Positions 10,292 through 20,942 of a DNA stretch of 64,000 bases are shown here, one piece after another. The notes under the pieces were generated by a model, which did no database searches, was not told the origin of the DNA, and saw only the letters and a program-made list of their open reading frames with translations. The DNA comes from Epinephelus fuscoguttatus (taxonomy: Eukaryota; Chordata; Actinopteri; Perciformes; Serranidae), in assembly GCF_011397635.1 (NCBI RefSeq), contig NC_064756.1, positions 32,416,996-32,480,995 of the forward strand, written 5' to 3'. The first letter of the stretch is position 1. Each line of letters opens with the position of its first letter. A program made the translations under genes and the position numbers.

Positions 10292-11874
10292 CCACTTAGT
10301 GTGTGACTCTTGGACTCATCCAGTCAGTGCCAACAGGTAACATGAACCACACAGCCTAACCAGCCTCTGTGTGGCTCCTGTATTGGAAAGCTTAAAGTTC
10401 AGCTCTTGTGCTTTTCCATTATGCTCTTACATTCACGTCCAGGAGTCTGACACCTGTCGAGTGCAGGTTATGAATAAACAATAGGTGGCTCCCAGTCGAG
10501 AAACATGAGACCTGGTGCAGTCGCACAAAGATGTGATCATGCTCATGTCTCACCTGCCATATCATGGAAATGTACACACATTTTAAAAAATGATCTGAAA
10601 GACAATACGATAAATCTTTTTCATATTTCTTGCAAATTTTAATTGCAGTGTTGTTTAACTGAGAATAATATAGATACATAATTACAGTATGTAATAATAA
10701 CAACCAGTAATTTCTCTGGTGTGAAGCTAGTTTACAGTTTGTGTGAGAGCTGAGCGTACTCATGACAAGTGACATGTGAGCTGCTGGTTACCATAACTTT
10801 TCAGTGAGGTCCCGTTAATCAACTGTCACATGATACTTGGTCACATGATGGCCAGCTCACTACAGTACATGAGCTATGTACTATGAGCACGTCAATCCAA
10901 ATGCAGTTAACACACCAAGCTCACTTTGAGTTAAAGATGCTGTGATCATTTCGTTAGTTTAAAGTATTTTCTGAAGGCAATTTTTACTGTGACAAACTCA
11001 ATTACAGCAACACAGTGGTGCACTGGTTCCTTGTTTGAACCCAGGATAGGGGGAGCCCCTCTGTGTAGAGTGTGCACATCCTCCCCATGTCAGTGTGGGT
11101 TTTATCTGGATACTCCGGCTTCCTCCCACAGTCCAGAGACATGCACACTGGATTAATTGGTGACTCTAAATCGCCTGTAGGTGTGAATGTGAGCATGAAT
11201 GGTTGTCTGTCTCTTTGTGTCGGCCCTGTGATAGTCTGGCAACCTCTCCAGGGTGTACCTTGCTGCTCACCCAATGTCAGCTGAGCTAGGCTCCAGCCTC
11301 CTGCAACCCTAGCAGGATAAACAGAAAATGACCACAGACCACACAAACTTTTAACTACATCTTTTCTAACACAATTTATAAATAACAAAGTTTTTCTTTT
11401 CCGCTGCCAGAGGACATGGTAGTTAAGTGTGGTAAGGCAGGCAGCTCAGATTTTGCTTCAACTGACAGAAAGGGGGAAAAAACAGAAAGAAAATGCTTCA
11501 CAGGTTCAGCTTAAACATAACCATTTTTAATTTTAAAGCTTTGCTCTGTTTTCTCTAATTTTCAACTGTTTTTTTATATTGAATTCATAGTTTCTCCATC
11601 TTAACCTCAGCTGGAAAATGCTGAGCTTTCAGTCGGGTTAGCAGAATTGTTCTCATATGCTGATGTGTTGGTTTACATAAGCAAAAAGAGCTGAGCTGCT
11701 TAAACTACCAAGAGAACAGGTTAAGCCAGTTGTTCATATTTACTCATTCTGGCAAAAACATTTGTGAGTGATAACTGAAAAATGTGTGGTGAGGTAAAAC
11801 CCAGGCATCAGTGGACATGATGAAATCGTTTCTACAGACATTGCACTCAGACTTCTGGATGTTAAGATGAAAGG
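10290..11874. other. Intergenic region between stoml3 and slc25a15
   Basis: No exon is recognisable. It contains a dispersed repeat at about 11010-11335. The start of stoml3 faces the end of slc25a15, so any stoml3 promoter should lie in the left part of this interval; no TATA or CpG-rich core was obvious. Confidence 0.5.
11010..11335 (+). repeat. Dispersed teleost SINE-like repeat
   Basis: The segments CTTCCTCCCACAGTCCAGAG, ATTGGTGACTCTAAAT, TAGGTGTGAATGTGAG, CCAGGGTGTACC and GCTCCAGCC match in order a repeat seen very widely in fish genomes. The 3' end (GGATAAACAGAAAATG) resembles the tail shared by some fish LINEs and their SINE partners. Non-coding. Confidence 0.6.
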
Positions 11875-11880
11875 TTTATT
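11875..11880 (-). terminator. slc25a15: Polyadenylation signal (AATAAA) for slc25a15
   Basis: The plus strand reads TTTATT, which is AATAAA on the gene's strand. It lies about 200 bases after the stop codon, giving a short 3' UTR. Confidence 0.55.
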
Positions 11881-12076
11881 TTAAAAGACTTAAATTACTT
11901 TGAAAAAACCCCAAGAAATTCAAATACAGCCATACCAGCAGCACCAATACTCATATATTATCGGTCACATCTAATCATACACTGAGACACAATCTCATTA
12001 AAAAAAATTAAGACAAGGATAAGAACAAGGAAGTGTTCTAGCACAATACTTTCTTCAGGTGTAGTGAGCCTTCATG

Positions 12077-15000
12077 TCAGTAACCAGCTGTCTCCATCAT
12101 AAACTTGCGACTGAGTTCGTAAGCCAGGAACAGGGCTCCATTGGCAGGGAAGGTGCGTATCATGGTAGGAGTCAGGCCCGAGTACAGAGCAGTGAATCCT
12201 GTGGGACAAGAGAGAGTCAAGCAGTCACACAGGTCATTCCCCATAGATGAGTCAGGTCCCCTGCATGGACCAATTAGTGAAAAGATGCATCCACACTCTG
12301 TGTCACAGCAGTGGTGCATTTATAGCTTTTCAAAGTCTAAAACTTTTCAAAGTCTAAAGCTCCCCTATTAACCCACCCAGGGCTAATTTTGTGGTTGTTT
12401 CTCAGGTTTTATGTCAATTAGAGGCATAAACGCTCACATTAAAATCCATTTCATTATACATGTGCCCTCCAAAGATCAATCAGTGTGATTTGTAAGGCAA
12501 ACATTGACAGTGTCAAACCTTGGCTTAGCAAAGCCATAAAAACCATCCTTAAATCCATTACCTAAACCAGTAGCATTACCAAATTATTCTGTATCTCTCC
12601 CCATCATGCCAACAGATGGTGCAGATGGTGGGGCATGTGGCTGTGACTCAGTACATTAAGTATGCAGGCAGAGATGAGATGTACACTTATGTTCAACTAA
12701 ATGTGCAGAACAGGTCAGACTGTACCTTTTCACACACTACTGTCTTGTTCTACTGTCAGTACAGTAGAACAAAAATATCCCTTTAGAGACTTCTCTGTTG
12801 TTTGTTGGCACCGTACGCCCATTAGCCCCATCACCATGATCTGAGCTCTACAGCATAGATGGACAATATATTACTGACCAACTGCAAAGAAACACACACA
12901 TTTATCAGATAGATACTTCCATTTTGCATTTAATTTAGGGTTCATAGGTGACATGACTGTGGAAGTACCCAATAAAGTATCTAACATGTAAAAAATCATA
13001 ATGAACGTATGAATTGAAGACCAGATTTACCTTTTTAAATTTTTATAATTACTTGCAGTTTTGCTAATGCTCATTTTAATTTCAAGTGCTTTAATCTCTT
13101 ACTCTTGAAATGACATTTCAACTACTTTCACCTGCTATTGTTTATTTAACTGAGAGTCCATTTGCTTTCATTTATCAAATATCAGCTGACACGTATATAT
13201 TATTACTAATATCAGTTCCTGAACTACAACTGATACTTCAGCTTCCCTGAATGCTTACACTTAAATATAACTTCAGCTTCATTCTGTGCTTACACATAAA
13301 CTGAATCTTCAACTTCTTTCTGGACTTTCATTTTAACTACTGTTTCCATTTCTGTCACTTGTTTAATTCTGTCTGCCACTTCAACTTCTTTCAGTATAGA
13401 GTGCCGAAGTCACGGCCCTTCCGGTAGAGCTCATGGGAACTTAGATCGGAAAAAATATGAATGGCAGTGAGTGAGGAGAGAAATATTATCTTTTGTTCCC
13501 GTTTGAGTTGTGACATGAAATCCAAATATGTCATTAATGAATTTAAAACATAAATTTTAAGGTCAAGAAAGTCATATTTTGTGGTAAAACTGTTGAGATA
13601 TAAGCTTTTGAAAAAAAACGTAATTAGAAAAACTACACAGGAGGCAGTCGCATATGTGACGTCATAGCTTTCGCTCGCTTCCTGCAGCTTGGAGTGACTG
13701 CAACCTGACACAAAACACACAGACATCTTCAATCATAAATCGATTAATCATAAAACAGTGGAATTTCAGCGGGTAGGCCAAGCTGCAGGAAGCGAGCGAA
13801 AGCTATGACGTCACATACGCGACCTCCTCCTGTGTACTCTTGAGTCTTTCTAATTAAAAAGCTTATCTCCATGACTTACTATACTATGACTTTTTTAGGA
13901 CAGTTTTATGACTTACTAACACTTACTTACATAAACTGTAATAATCCACAGTGATATGGAGACATACAAAACACTGATATTACAATTTAGTTTTTGATAC
14001 ATTTGAAACTGATAAAATAGAGAGATAGTGAAGTATCTGACATGGTACCCATAGCAGTCAACTACTAGAACAACTAGAACCAGTAGTTAAGGACAATTTA
14101 ATAAGTTTATTCATGATTATGATTATACTTAGTGCGTGTGTGTGTATATATATATATATATACATATACATACATACATATATATATACAGTACAGGCCA
14201 AAAGTTTGGACACACCTTCTCATTCAATGCGTTTTCTTTATTTTCATGACTATTTACATTGTAGATTCTCACTGAAGGCATCAAAACTATGAATGAACAC
14301 ATGTAGAGTTATGTACTTAACAAAAAAAGGTGAAATAACTGAAAACATGTTTTATATTCTAGTTTCTTCAAAATAGCCACCCTTTGCTCTGATTACTGCT
14401 TTGCACACTCTTGGCATTCTCTCCATGAGCTTCAAGAGGTAGTCACCTGAAATGGTTTCCACTTCACAGGTGTGCCTTATCAGGGTTAATTAGTGGAATT
14501 TCTTGCTTTATCAATGGGGTTGGGACCATCAGTTGTGTTGTGCAGAAGTCAGGTTAATACACAGCCGACAGCCCTATTGGACAACTGTTAAATTCATATT
14601 ATGGCAAGAACCAATCAGCTAACTAAAGAAAAACGAGTGGCCATCATTACTTTAAGAAATGAAGGTCAGTCAGTCCGGAAAATTGCAAAAACTTCAAATG
14701 TGTCCCCAAGTGGAGTCGCAAAAACCATCAAGCGCTACAACGAAACTGGCACACATGAAGACCGACCCAGGAAAGGAAGACCAAGAGTCACCTCTGCTTC
14801 TGAGGATAAGTTCATCTGAGTCACCAGCCTCAGAAATCGCAAGTTAACAGCAGCTCAGATCAGAGACCAGATGAATGCCACACAGAGTTCTAGCAGCAGA
14901 CCCATCTCTAGAACAACTGTCAAGAGGAGACTGCGCAAATCAGGCCTTCATGGTCAAATAGCTGCTAGGAAACCACTGGTAAGGAGAGGCAACAAGCAGA

Positions 15001-18000
15001 AGAGATTTGTTTGGGCCAAGAAACACAAGGAATGGACATTAGACCAGTGGAAATCTGTGCTTTGGTCTGATGAGTCCAAATTTGAGATCTTTGGTTCCAA
15101 CCGCCGTGTCTTTGTGAGACAGAAAAGGTGAACGGATGGATTCCACATGCCTGGTTCCCACTGTGAAGCATGGAGGAGGAGGTGTGATGGTGTGGGGTGT
15201 TTTGCTGGTGACACTGTTGGGGATTTATTCAAAATTGAAGGCACACTGAACCAGCATGGCTACCACAGCATCCTGCAGCGACATGCCATCCCATCCGGTT
15301 TGCGTTTAGTTGGACGATCATTTATTTTTCAACAGGACAGTGACCCCAAACACACCTCCAGGCTGTGTAAGGGCTATTTGACCAAGAAGGAGAGTGATGG
15401 AGTGCTGCGGCAGATGACCTGGCCTCCACAGTCACCGGACCTGAACCCAATCGAGATGGTTTGGGGTGAGCTGGACCGCAGAGTGAAGGCAAAGGGGCCA
15501 ACAAGTGCTAAACACCTCTGGGAACTCCTTCAAGACTGTTGGAAAACCATTTCAGGTGACTACCTCTTGAAGCTCATGGAGAGAATGCCAAGAGTGTGCA
15601 AAGCAGTAATCAGAGCAAAGGGTGGCTATTTTGAAGAAACTAGAATATAAAATATGTTTTCAGTTATTTCACCTTTTTTTGTTAAGTACATAACTCCACA
15701 TGTGTTCATTCATAGTTTTGATGCCTTCAGTGAGAATCTACAATGTAAACAGTCATGAAAATAAAGAAAACGCATTGAATGAGAAGGTGTGTCCAAACTT
15801 TTGGCCTGTACTGTATATGTATATATATATATACTGCCGAGTTTCAGATATTTCTACAGTCAATTTTAGCTGTGAGCACACTTGAATTTCCCACAGAAAT
15901 CCCTTTCTTGTGTTCTTTCTTGTATTTTTTTCATGTTACACATTGTTATGTATGCAGCACATTCAAATCTCTATCCCAGCATGCCATGCTTTGCTCCTGT
16001 TGGACCCTCTTCGCACTGCACATACTAATATTCATATATTACTACTTGATATTCACTGATGTCTTTCACTGTTTTCAAGCATGATAAGTCTGATTTCTGT
16101 CAATCCTAGTATTTGCCAGTAAAATAACCCCATCTGCTTCTGGGCTTATTTGGGTCATTTGAATAATTTTGTTTCATTATTCACATTGACTGGCACCAAC
16201 AGACAGTATAATCATAAACAAATACAGTCTATGTAAATCACCTGTACTACTTCTAGATTCCAGTTTCTGCCATCCTCTCTGTGTCAAAAATGATACACAC
16301 GAGATGTATAAGAAAAGGGATAGAAAACATTGACTAATCAAATATTGACGAGGAATCCTTCTTTTCTGAATGAACTCTGATTAAGGTGAGAAGTGTTTCT
16401 CTGCAGAGGAAATGTCTGATTTGGATGTCTAAACTGGTTATGAACAGAATGAGAGAGTTGAGTCTAGACATTAAGTGTGTGTTTGAGTCAGCGCTGTTCT
16501 CTACTGAACCATGATTGTTCACAAAAAGCCAAATTATACAGTCATAGTCCTTAAACCTATGATTATATGGTTGTGTGATGTGAACCAGTCAGCTGTCCTC
16601 CCCCGTTGTCACAAATACAGTCTGGATGTAAAACCTTTAGTGACATTTGAGAAGACAGCAAGGGGCAAAAATAATCCTTTTTATCTGCTAAAATATGAGA
16701 ACTGTGCTGTTGAGAATCGTACACAAATCATCTGGGTTCATTTAAATTTAAAAAATGTACTTTCAAGTCTTACCTTCATTGCGTATGACACCCATAAAAG
16801 TCTTCATGAAGCCCTCTTGCCTCCCAGCTAAAGAGTACACCTGGATCCTGGACTTCACACAGTCTATGGGATAGACCACCAACCACAGACAAGCTCCTCC
16901 AAATCCACCGCTGAACATGAGTGGAAGAATACCTGCAAAGACAAAAATTATTTTGCAGGAGCAGATCACAGAACCAAGTTCAAATCATAAACTGAAAATA
17001 ATATAAACATACCTATACCGTCCTTGTCAGTTCCTTTGTACTGCGCAAATTTAGACCGACACAGTTCATATGCCCCAAAAAAGCAGAAGTAACCCGGTAT
17101 CTCCCTCACTATGGTGGATGATAGTCCTTGGTAGAAACCCAGGGGACCGTTTGTCTTCAACACTGTCTTTACTACTGTCCACGCTGTGCTAAAATCCCAG
17201 CACAAAACACAGTCACAAGAGTATGAAATGAAATTAAACACATTGTGCTACTTCCAGTGTCTCTGTTTGGTCACACTGACCTTCTCTGTCCTCTTGCAAT
17301 CTTGCCAGACGCTTCCATTTCGTGCATGGCCTGCAGGCGACATTTCACCAGCTCGGTGGGACATAGCACCATGGAGGAAAAGATGGAGGCTAAAGACCCT
17401 GCAGATGCCTTCTGAATATCACTGATGAGCAAGGACAAGGAGTACAGTTTAACTAAAAGACAATAATGGGTTTTTAGAGTGCATACAGGATGACTACCTA
17501 CGTTAGTCTTCAGGATTACTCAGGACATTTCCATTTTTAGATGAAAAGCATACATTCCTTCCTATCATAACTCAGAATAAGAGGAGATTTGCTCTGTTGT
17601 ATTCTGCTGGAACCCAAATGCTGCACATGTTTATAAAAATGAAGTGCACTAAATGGAAAAGCATCCTATGAATGTAGGTAGTATGATTACATTTCCTGGT
17701 CCAGATCTGACAGAATTGTTTCTATTTGAAAGAGCACAGACAAAAAGCATTCAGTCCACAAAGTCACCTTCTCATTAAATGTCAAGGGACTGGCTCCTGG
17801 CTACAAATCTGAAATGTCTCCGAATAAAGTGTTTCTGAGATTGAGAGTCCATTCCATCTAATAATTTTCCAACCAATTACAAGAAGCATGTCATTCCTTG
17901 TCTAATGCCTAATTTTTTATTTGCTCTCTTGCTGCTCACTGGAAGTTTGACATGGTAATGTTGAGTCACTGTGATGTAAAACATTTAACTGGTTATGGTG

Positions 18001-19989
18001 GTTTACAGTATGGATCCATCTGGATTTAGATTAAACAAGTAATCATTTTTAAAACACTATTTTTTTTGAAAAATACAACATTAATTGAGTATAAGGATTA
18101 TTTTGATGGCAATTTATCTCTCAGTTATTATTCAGCTAATACCTTAGTCCCCAAAAGACCCCAAAAGAAGGAAGTGCTGCTTGGCTCTGATGACTAGTAT
18201 GACAGGGTCTTTGGTGAGGCAGGTTAAAAAGTACAAAAAACAAGATTCAGGAAGTCTCAAATTATTGCAGATAACCATGGAAAAAAACAAAGGCACTCCA
18301 TCTTTAGGTGAAATAATCTCATAGATTTCTTTGAAGAATAAATATGTGAAATTATTTCACCTGAAGATGTAGTGCCTTAATTTTTTCCATGGATGGTTAC
18401 GATAATATAAAATTGTGTGACCACATCCAGATATGATGTAGCATTGCACAATAGTGCATGGTGAAATGCTGCTCAGGGTGTGGATAGAGGAAGTAGCAAC
18501 TCATGGAGGACATGGAAGGAACTGGGTGGGGACAAGGAGATATGAACCTTTGAAAATGTCTATATTAGCAAGAGAAACGTATGACCAAGACAGTTCTAAG
18601 AAGTCACACTGATGGTCTGGAAACTGGCTAAAGAACTATAGTCTTTGTTCATAGTGTTTTGTTAGGTCGTACAAAACTGACATGTCAAAATGTTGCTCTT
18701 CACCACAGTCAGTTATGGAGCTAATTATGGATACACAAATAGATACATGGAAATTCTCGTTTCAAACCTGAGATCAGCCCCTTTATCCATGCTGGACACA
18801 AAGCGGATAGCATCCTGGCAAAGACCATAACTCAAGAAGAGCACAGCGTTCTCACTGATGTTGGCAATGAGGGCCGGGGTCGTGCCTTTGTAGAGGCCAC
18901 GGAGTCCCACCTGCCTGAAGGTGGATATGAAGCAGTGGATGAAGCCGCGGTACATGGTGGGGAACGTCTGCATCTTCACCTTTGTGGTGTCAAATGGCTG
19001 GCCACTCAGCACACAAGCTGTCCCACCTGAAGAAGGATTTCAAGATCTGTCTTACTGAGATTCAATAGGAGAGATGAAACCAAATACAATGACTTGATGA
19101 AGAAGGAGAGTCCAAAGCTGGCGTCCAGGGAGCAGTCTGGACACTTTTAGTTTTTCACACTCACTGTGGTGCATTTCTTGAATCATCCCTAACATTTGTA
19201 AAACAGTAACAGTGCAGTTTTTGAAACAATTTCTACAAACAGCACAACACAATGCATTACCTGTAACTTCCTAAAAATCCTGTTAATCTCTCAGAAGTAA
19301 ATATATCATTGAACATGTCTGTGCCATCTGAATACGTCATTGTTTGCAAAGAAGAGTCAGAATGCTTAGCCATGTTGCCAATATAAAAGTGCACATGGTC
19401 AAGGTTTTGATGACAAAGACTGAAAATACATACGGCTGCAGTTTATCTATATGGCATATATAAAAAATACCAACAGTACAAAGTTGCACATTGCTGTACT
19501 TGGGAGATTGATAGCAAGAGATGGTCAGGATTCACAGGGACGTCTTTATTGTTTGTACTGTGATTTGTGGACAGACCATGTCATTGGGATGCAGAAAAGA
19601 AAGTAACAAGACTGCATAGTGTTTCAGTACAACTCTAATAATATTTATACATTTAAAAAAATCTGAGACGAAACACTAAAGCCATTTTTTTTATCAATAA
19701 AATGAACATTGTTTCTGCAGTAAATAGAGAGGCAGCAGATGGAGTAACACAGAGGAAACCGAGGAAACAAAACTGTTATTTGCTCATGCATTGTCTCAAC
19801 TTGGATAATATTGTTCAATCATGATGAATAAGTTTATTTTTACAGGTAAAATGTCACTTTTTAAGTCATCGACAGCCAGTCAGACAGACTCACAGACATA
19901 CAGCAGGTCTGGCTGATTCACGCAGTAAACTAACCTGCTGCTCCAGCTGAGAAGTCGATGATTGCCTGGATTATGGGATGTGGAGCCAT
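12077..19989 (-). CDS. slc25a15: Mitochondrial ornithine transporter (ORC1)
   Basis: Six coding exons on the minus strand: 19989-19935, 19026-18768, 17421-17281, 17188-17013, 16932-16774 and 12198-12077 (TGA at 12077-12079). Phases join through all five GT-AG introns to give 303 aa; human SLC25A15 is 301. The three mitochondrial-carrier signature repeats are intact: PFDTTK, PTELVK and PIDCVK. Other close matches to the ornithine carrier are [23 protein letters not shown]-like [31 protein letters not shown] and [20 protein letters not shown] near the C terminus. The protein exchanges cytosolic ornithine for mitochondrial citrulline across the inner membrane, linking the two halves of the urea cycle; loss in humans causes HHH syndrome. 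A non-coding first exon probably lies upstream. The 4.6-kb last intron carries a Tc1-type element in the opposite orientation. Confidence 0.96.
12745..12772. repeat. Perfect short hairpin
   Basis: Two 11-base arms (TTGTTCTACTG and CAGTAGAACAA) flank a 6-base loop inside the last intron of slc25a15. No gene or terminator role is evident. Confidence 0.6.
13560..13915. mobile_element. Fold-back (MITE-like) element with a CRE site in each arm
   Basis: The core arms 13654-13690 and 13780-13816 are a perfect 37-bp inverted repeat (position x pairs with 27470-x). Each contains GACGTCA followed or preceded by AGCTTTCGCTCGCTTCCTGC. Outward, similarity continues with small gaps through CTCCTGTGTA, TTTCTAATTA and AAAAGCTTAT to roughly 13560 and 13915. 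The loop is about 89 bp. Each arm contains the palindrome TGACGTCA. No transposase is present. It lies in the last intron of slc25a15. Ends and target-site duplication are uncertain. Confidence 0.7.
14146..14188. repeat. (TA)n/(CATA)n microsatellite
   Basis: GTGTGTATATATATATAT followed by CATACATACATATATATA. The same TA-rich sequence resumes at about 15814-15832 after the Tc1-type element, showing that the transposon inserted into the microsatellite. Confidence 0.85.
14187..15815 (+). mobile_element. Nearly complete Tc1-type transposon (DD38E) with long terminal inverted repeats
   Basis: The element begins CAGTACAGGCCAAAAGTTTG at 14189 and ends with the inverse at 15813, flanked by TA on both sides, the Tc1/mariner target duplication. 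It is about 1625 bp. The terminal inverted repeats run about 270 bp (14189-14462 and 15540-15813), far longer than the minimum for Tc1 elements. The right repeat includes the last part of the transposase frame. It is oriented opposite to slc25a15, in that gene's last intron. Both ends and all catalytic residues survive, suggesting a recent copy. Confidence 0.93.
14601..15650 (+). pseudogene. Tc1-type transposase, broken
   Basis: The frame starts [16 protein letters not shown]. An N-terminal paired-like HTH region follows ([20 protein letters not shown]), then GRPR, a second HTH region ([13 protein letters not shown]), and the catalytic core. The first Asp is in [10 protein letters not shown] (15069-15071), the second in [10 protein letters not shown] (15336-15338) and the Glu in LNPIEMVW (15453-15455). 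There are 38 residues between the second Asp and the Glu, against 34 in classical Tc1. It ends GYFEETRI. Defects are a TGA at 14817-14819, where family members have Arg (CGA to TGA decay), and two compensating frameshifts near 15125 and 15200 that scramble the [10 protein letters not shown] segment. It is therefore inactive, though only lightly damaged. Confidence 0.9.
17422..18767 (-). other. slc25a15: slc25a15 intron 2
   Basis: AT-rich intron with no exon recognised. It contains a short inverted-repeat element at 18275-18392. Confidence 0.85.
18275..18392. repeat. Small fold-back repeat
   Basis: Arms 18275-18320 and 18347-18392 are imperfect inverted copies (position x pairs with 36667-x), both carrying CCATGG at the outer edge, then AGGCACT and AGGTGAAATAAT. 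The spacer is 26 bp. It is probably a tiny MITE relic. Similarity extends a few bases further out (ATAACC versus GGTTA). Confidence 0.65.
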
Positions 19990-20012
19990 GATGATTTATA
20001 AGATGCTTTGAA

Positions 20013-20260
20013 CCTGAAGATGTATGCCATTTATCAACACACAAATACAAACACAAAAGTGAAAGTAGGCTACTGTAAATTTAGCACTGATCTGCTCAGA
20101 TATAAAGCTACAGTAAAGAACATAAAAGGCACAATAGTCTCTGTACTGAAGACTATAGACGAGGGAAAAAAACATACATCTGTGAAGCATACTCACCTGT
20201 TGTCTCCTCGGTCGGCTGCTGATTGTGTGCTGATTGTTTCCCTCCACAAAATAACTCTCA
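20013..20260 (-). promoter_or_regulatory. slc25a15: Probable 5' non-coding exon and first intron of slc25a15
   Basis: On the minus strand an acceptor (TTCAG at 20014-20018) lies 24 bases upstream of the start codon, and a strong GTGAGT donor follows a GC-richer segment ending at 20197. This suggests an untranslated first exon ending at 20197, spliced to the coding exon at 20013. The 5' end of that exon is not defined by sequence alone. Confidence 0.5.
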
Positions 20261-20484
20261 AAGCATTTGTTGCACTACAAGCTGTCACCACCTTGTAAAT
20301 TTGCACATGATGAGCAAGACCTTGTCAAATAGACAGAGTCTCCTACAACCTACCGTGTGATACATTCCTATATACGCATCTTAATTTACGGAAATTAAAC
20401 TACGATTTTCAGGAACACAGCGTTCAAAAGTTCTTAAGTTCAACTATGTCCGAGGTTAGCCTTGGGGGTTTTTCTTACTGTACT

Positions 20485-20523
20485 ACTTCCGCTTTCTGAT
20501 TAACGTCTTGTGAAATCTATTGG
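20485..20523 (-). promoter_or_regulatory. slc25a15: Candidate slc25a15 promoter: CCAAT box and ETS/NRF-2-type site
   Basis: Read on the gene's strand, CCAAT (20519-20523) precedes GCGGAAGT (20485-20492), a consensus ETS/GABP site of the type common in nuclear genes for mitochondrial proteins. They lie about 290 bases upstream of the inferred non-coding exon's donor. No TATA box is evident. Confidence 0.4.
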
Positions 20524-20918
20524 CGGACTGCAACGTCCATTCCGTGCGTAAAAGTGTGCACTTTACGCAGAGCAAGCGCACAAAGAGTTGCATCAGGCTC
20601 TCCAGGGGAAATCACAATAATACAGGAAATAATTTGAGACCCAGATTTAAAGCATGATGATTAGTAGTGTAATCAAAATGTATCTGTATTTTTCCAGCTT
20701 TTGATATACCTGTTCACATCTGGTGACTGTTGGCACTGCAGGGGTTTACGTTTTATTGTCGCTCATTTATCTTTTCTTTGAATCATTATTCAATTAAAAC
20801 GCTTTGGGCAATTTATTGCATTATGAAACTTATAAGTATGTTCTATTTTTTCTCAGAATGGCGTGACACAGTTGTCTGGTAGAAATTACCGCACAGGGTA
20901 GCCGATAAGTTTTTTTTT

Positions 20919-20942
20919 GGGGGAGGGGGGGGGGGGGGGGGG
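20919..20942. repeat. Poly-G tract
   Basis: Five G, one A, then about 18 G, preceded by a run of T. It lies in the slc25a15-foxo1 intergenic region. Length is likely unstable and error-prone in sequencing. Confidence 0.9.

Noticed and set aside
13391-13732. 113-codon minus-strand frame in slc25a15 intron 5
   Set aside because: It runs across one arm of the fold-back element and ordinary AT-rich intron.
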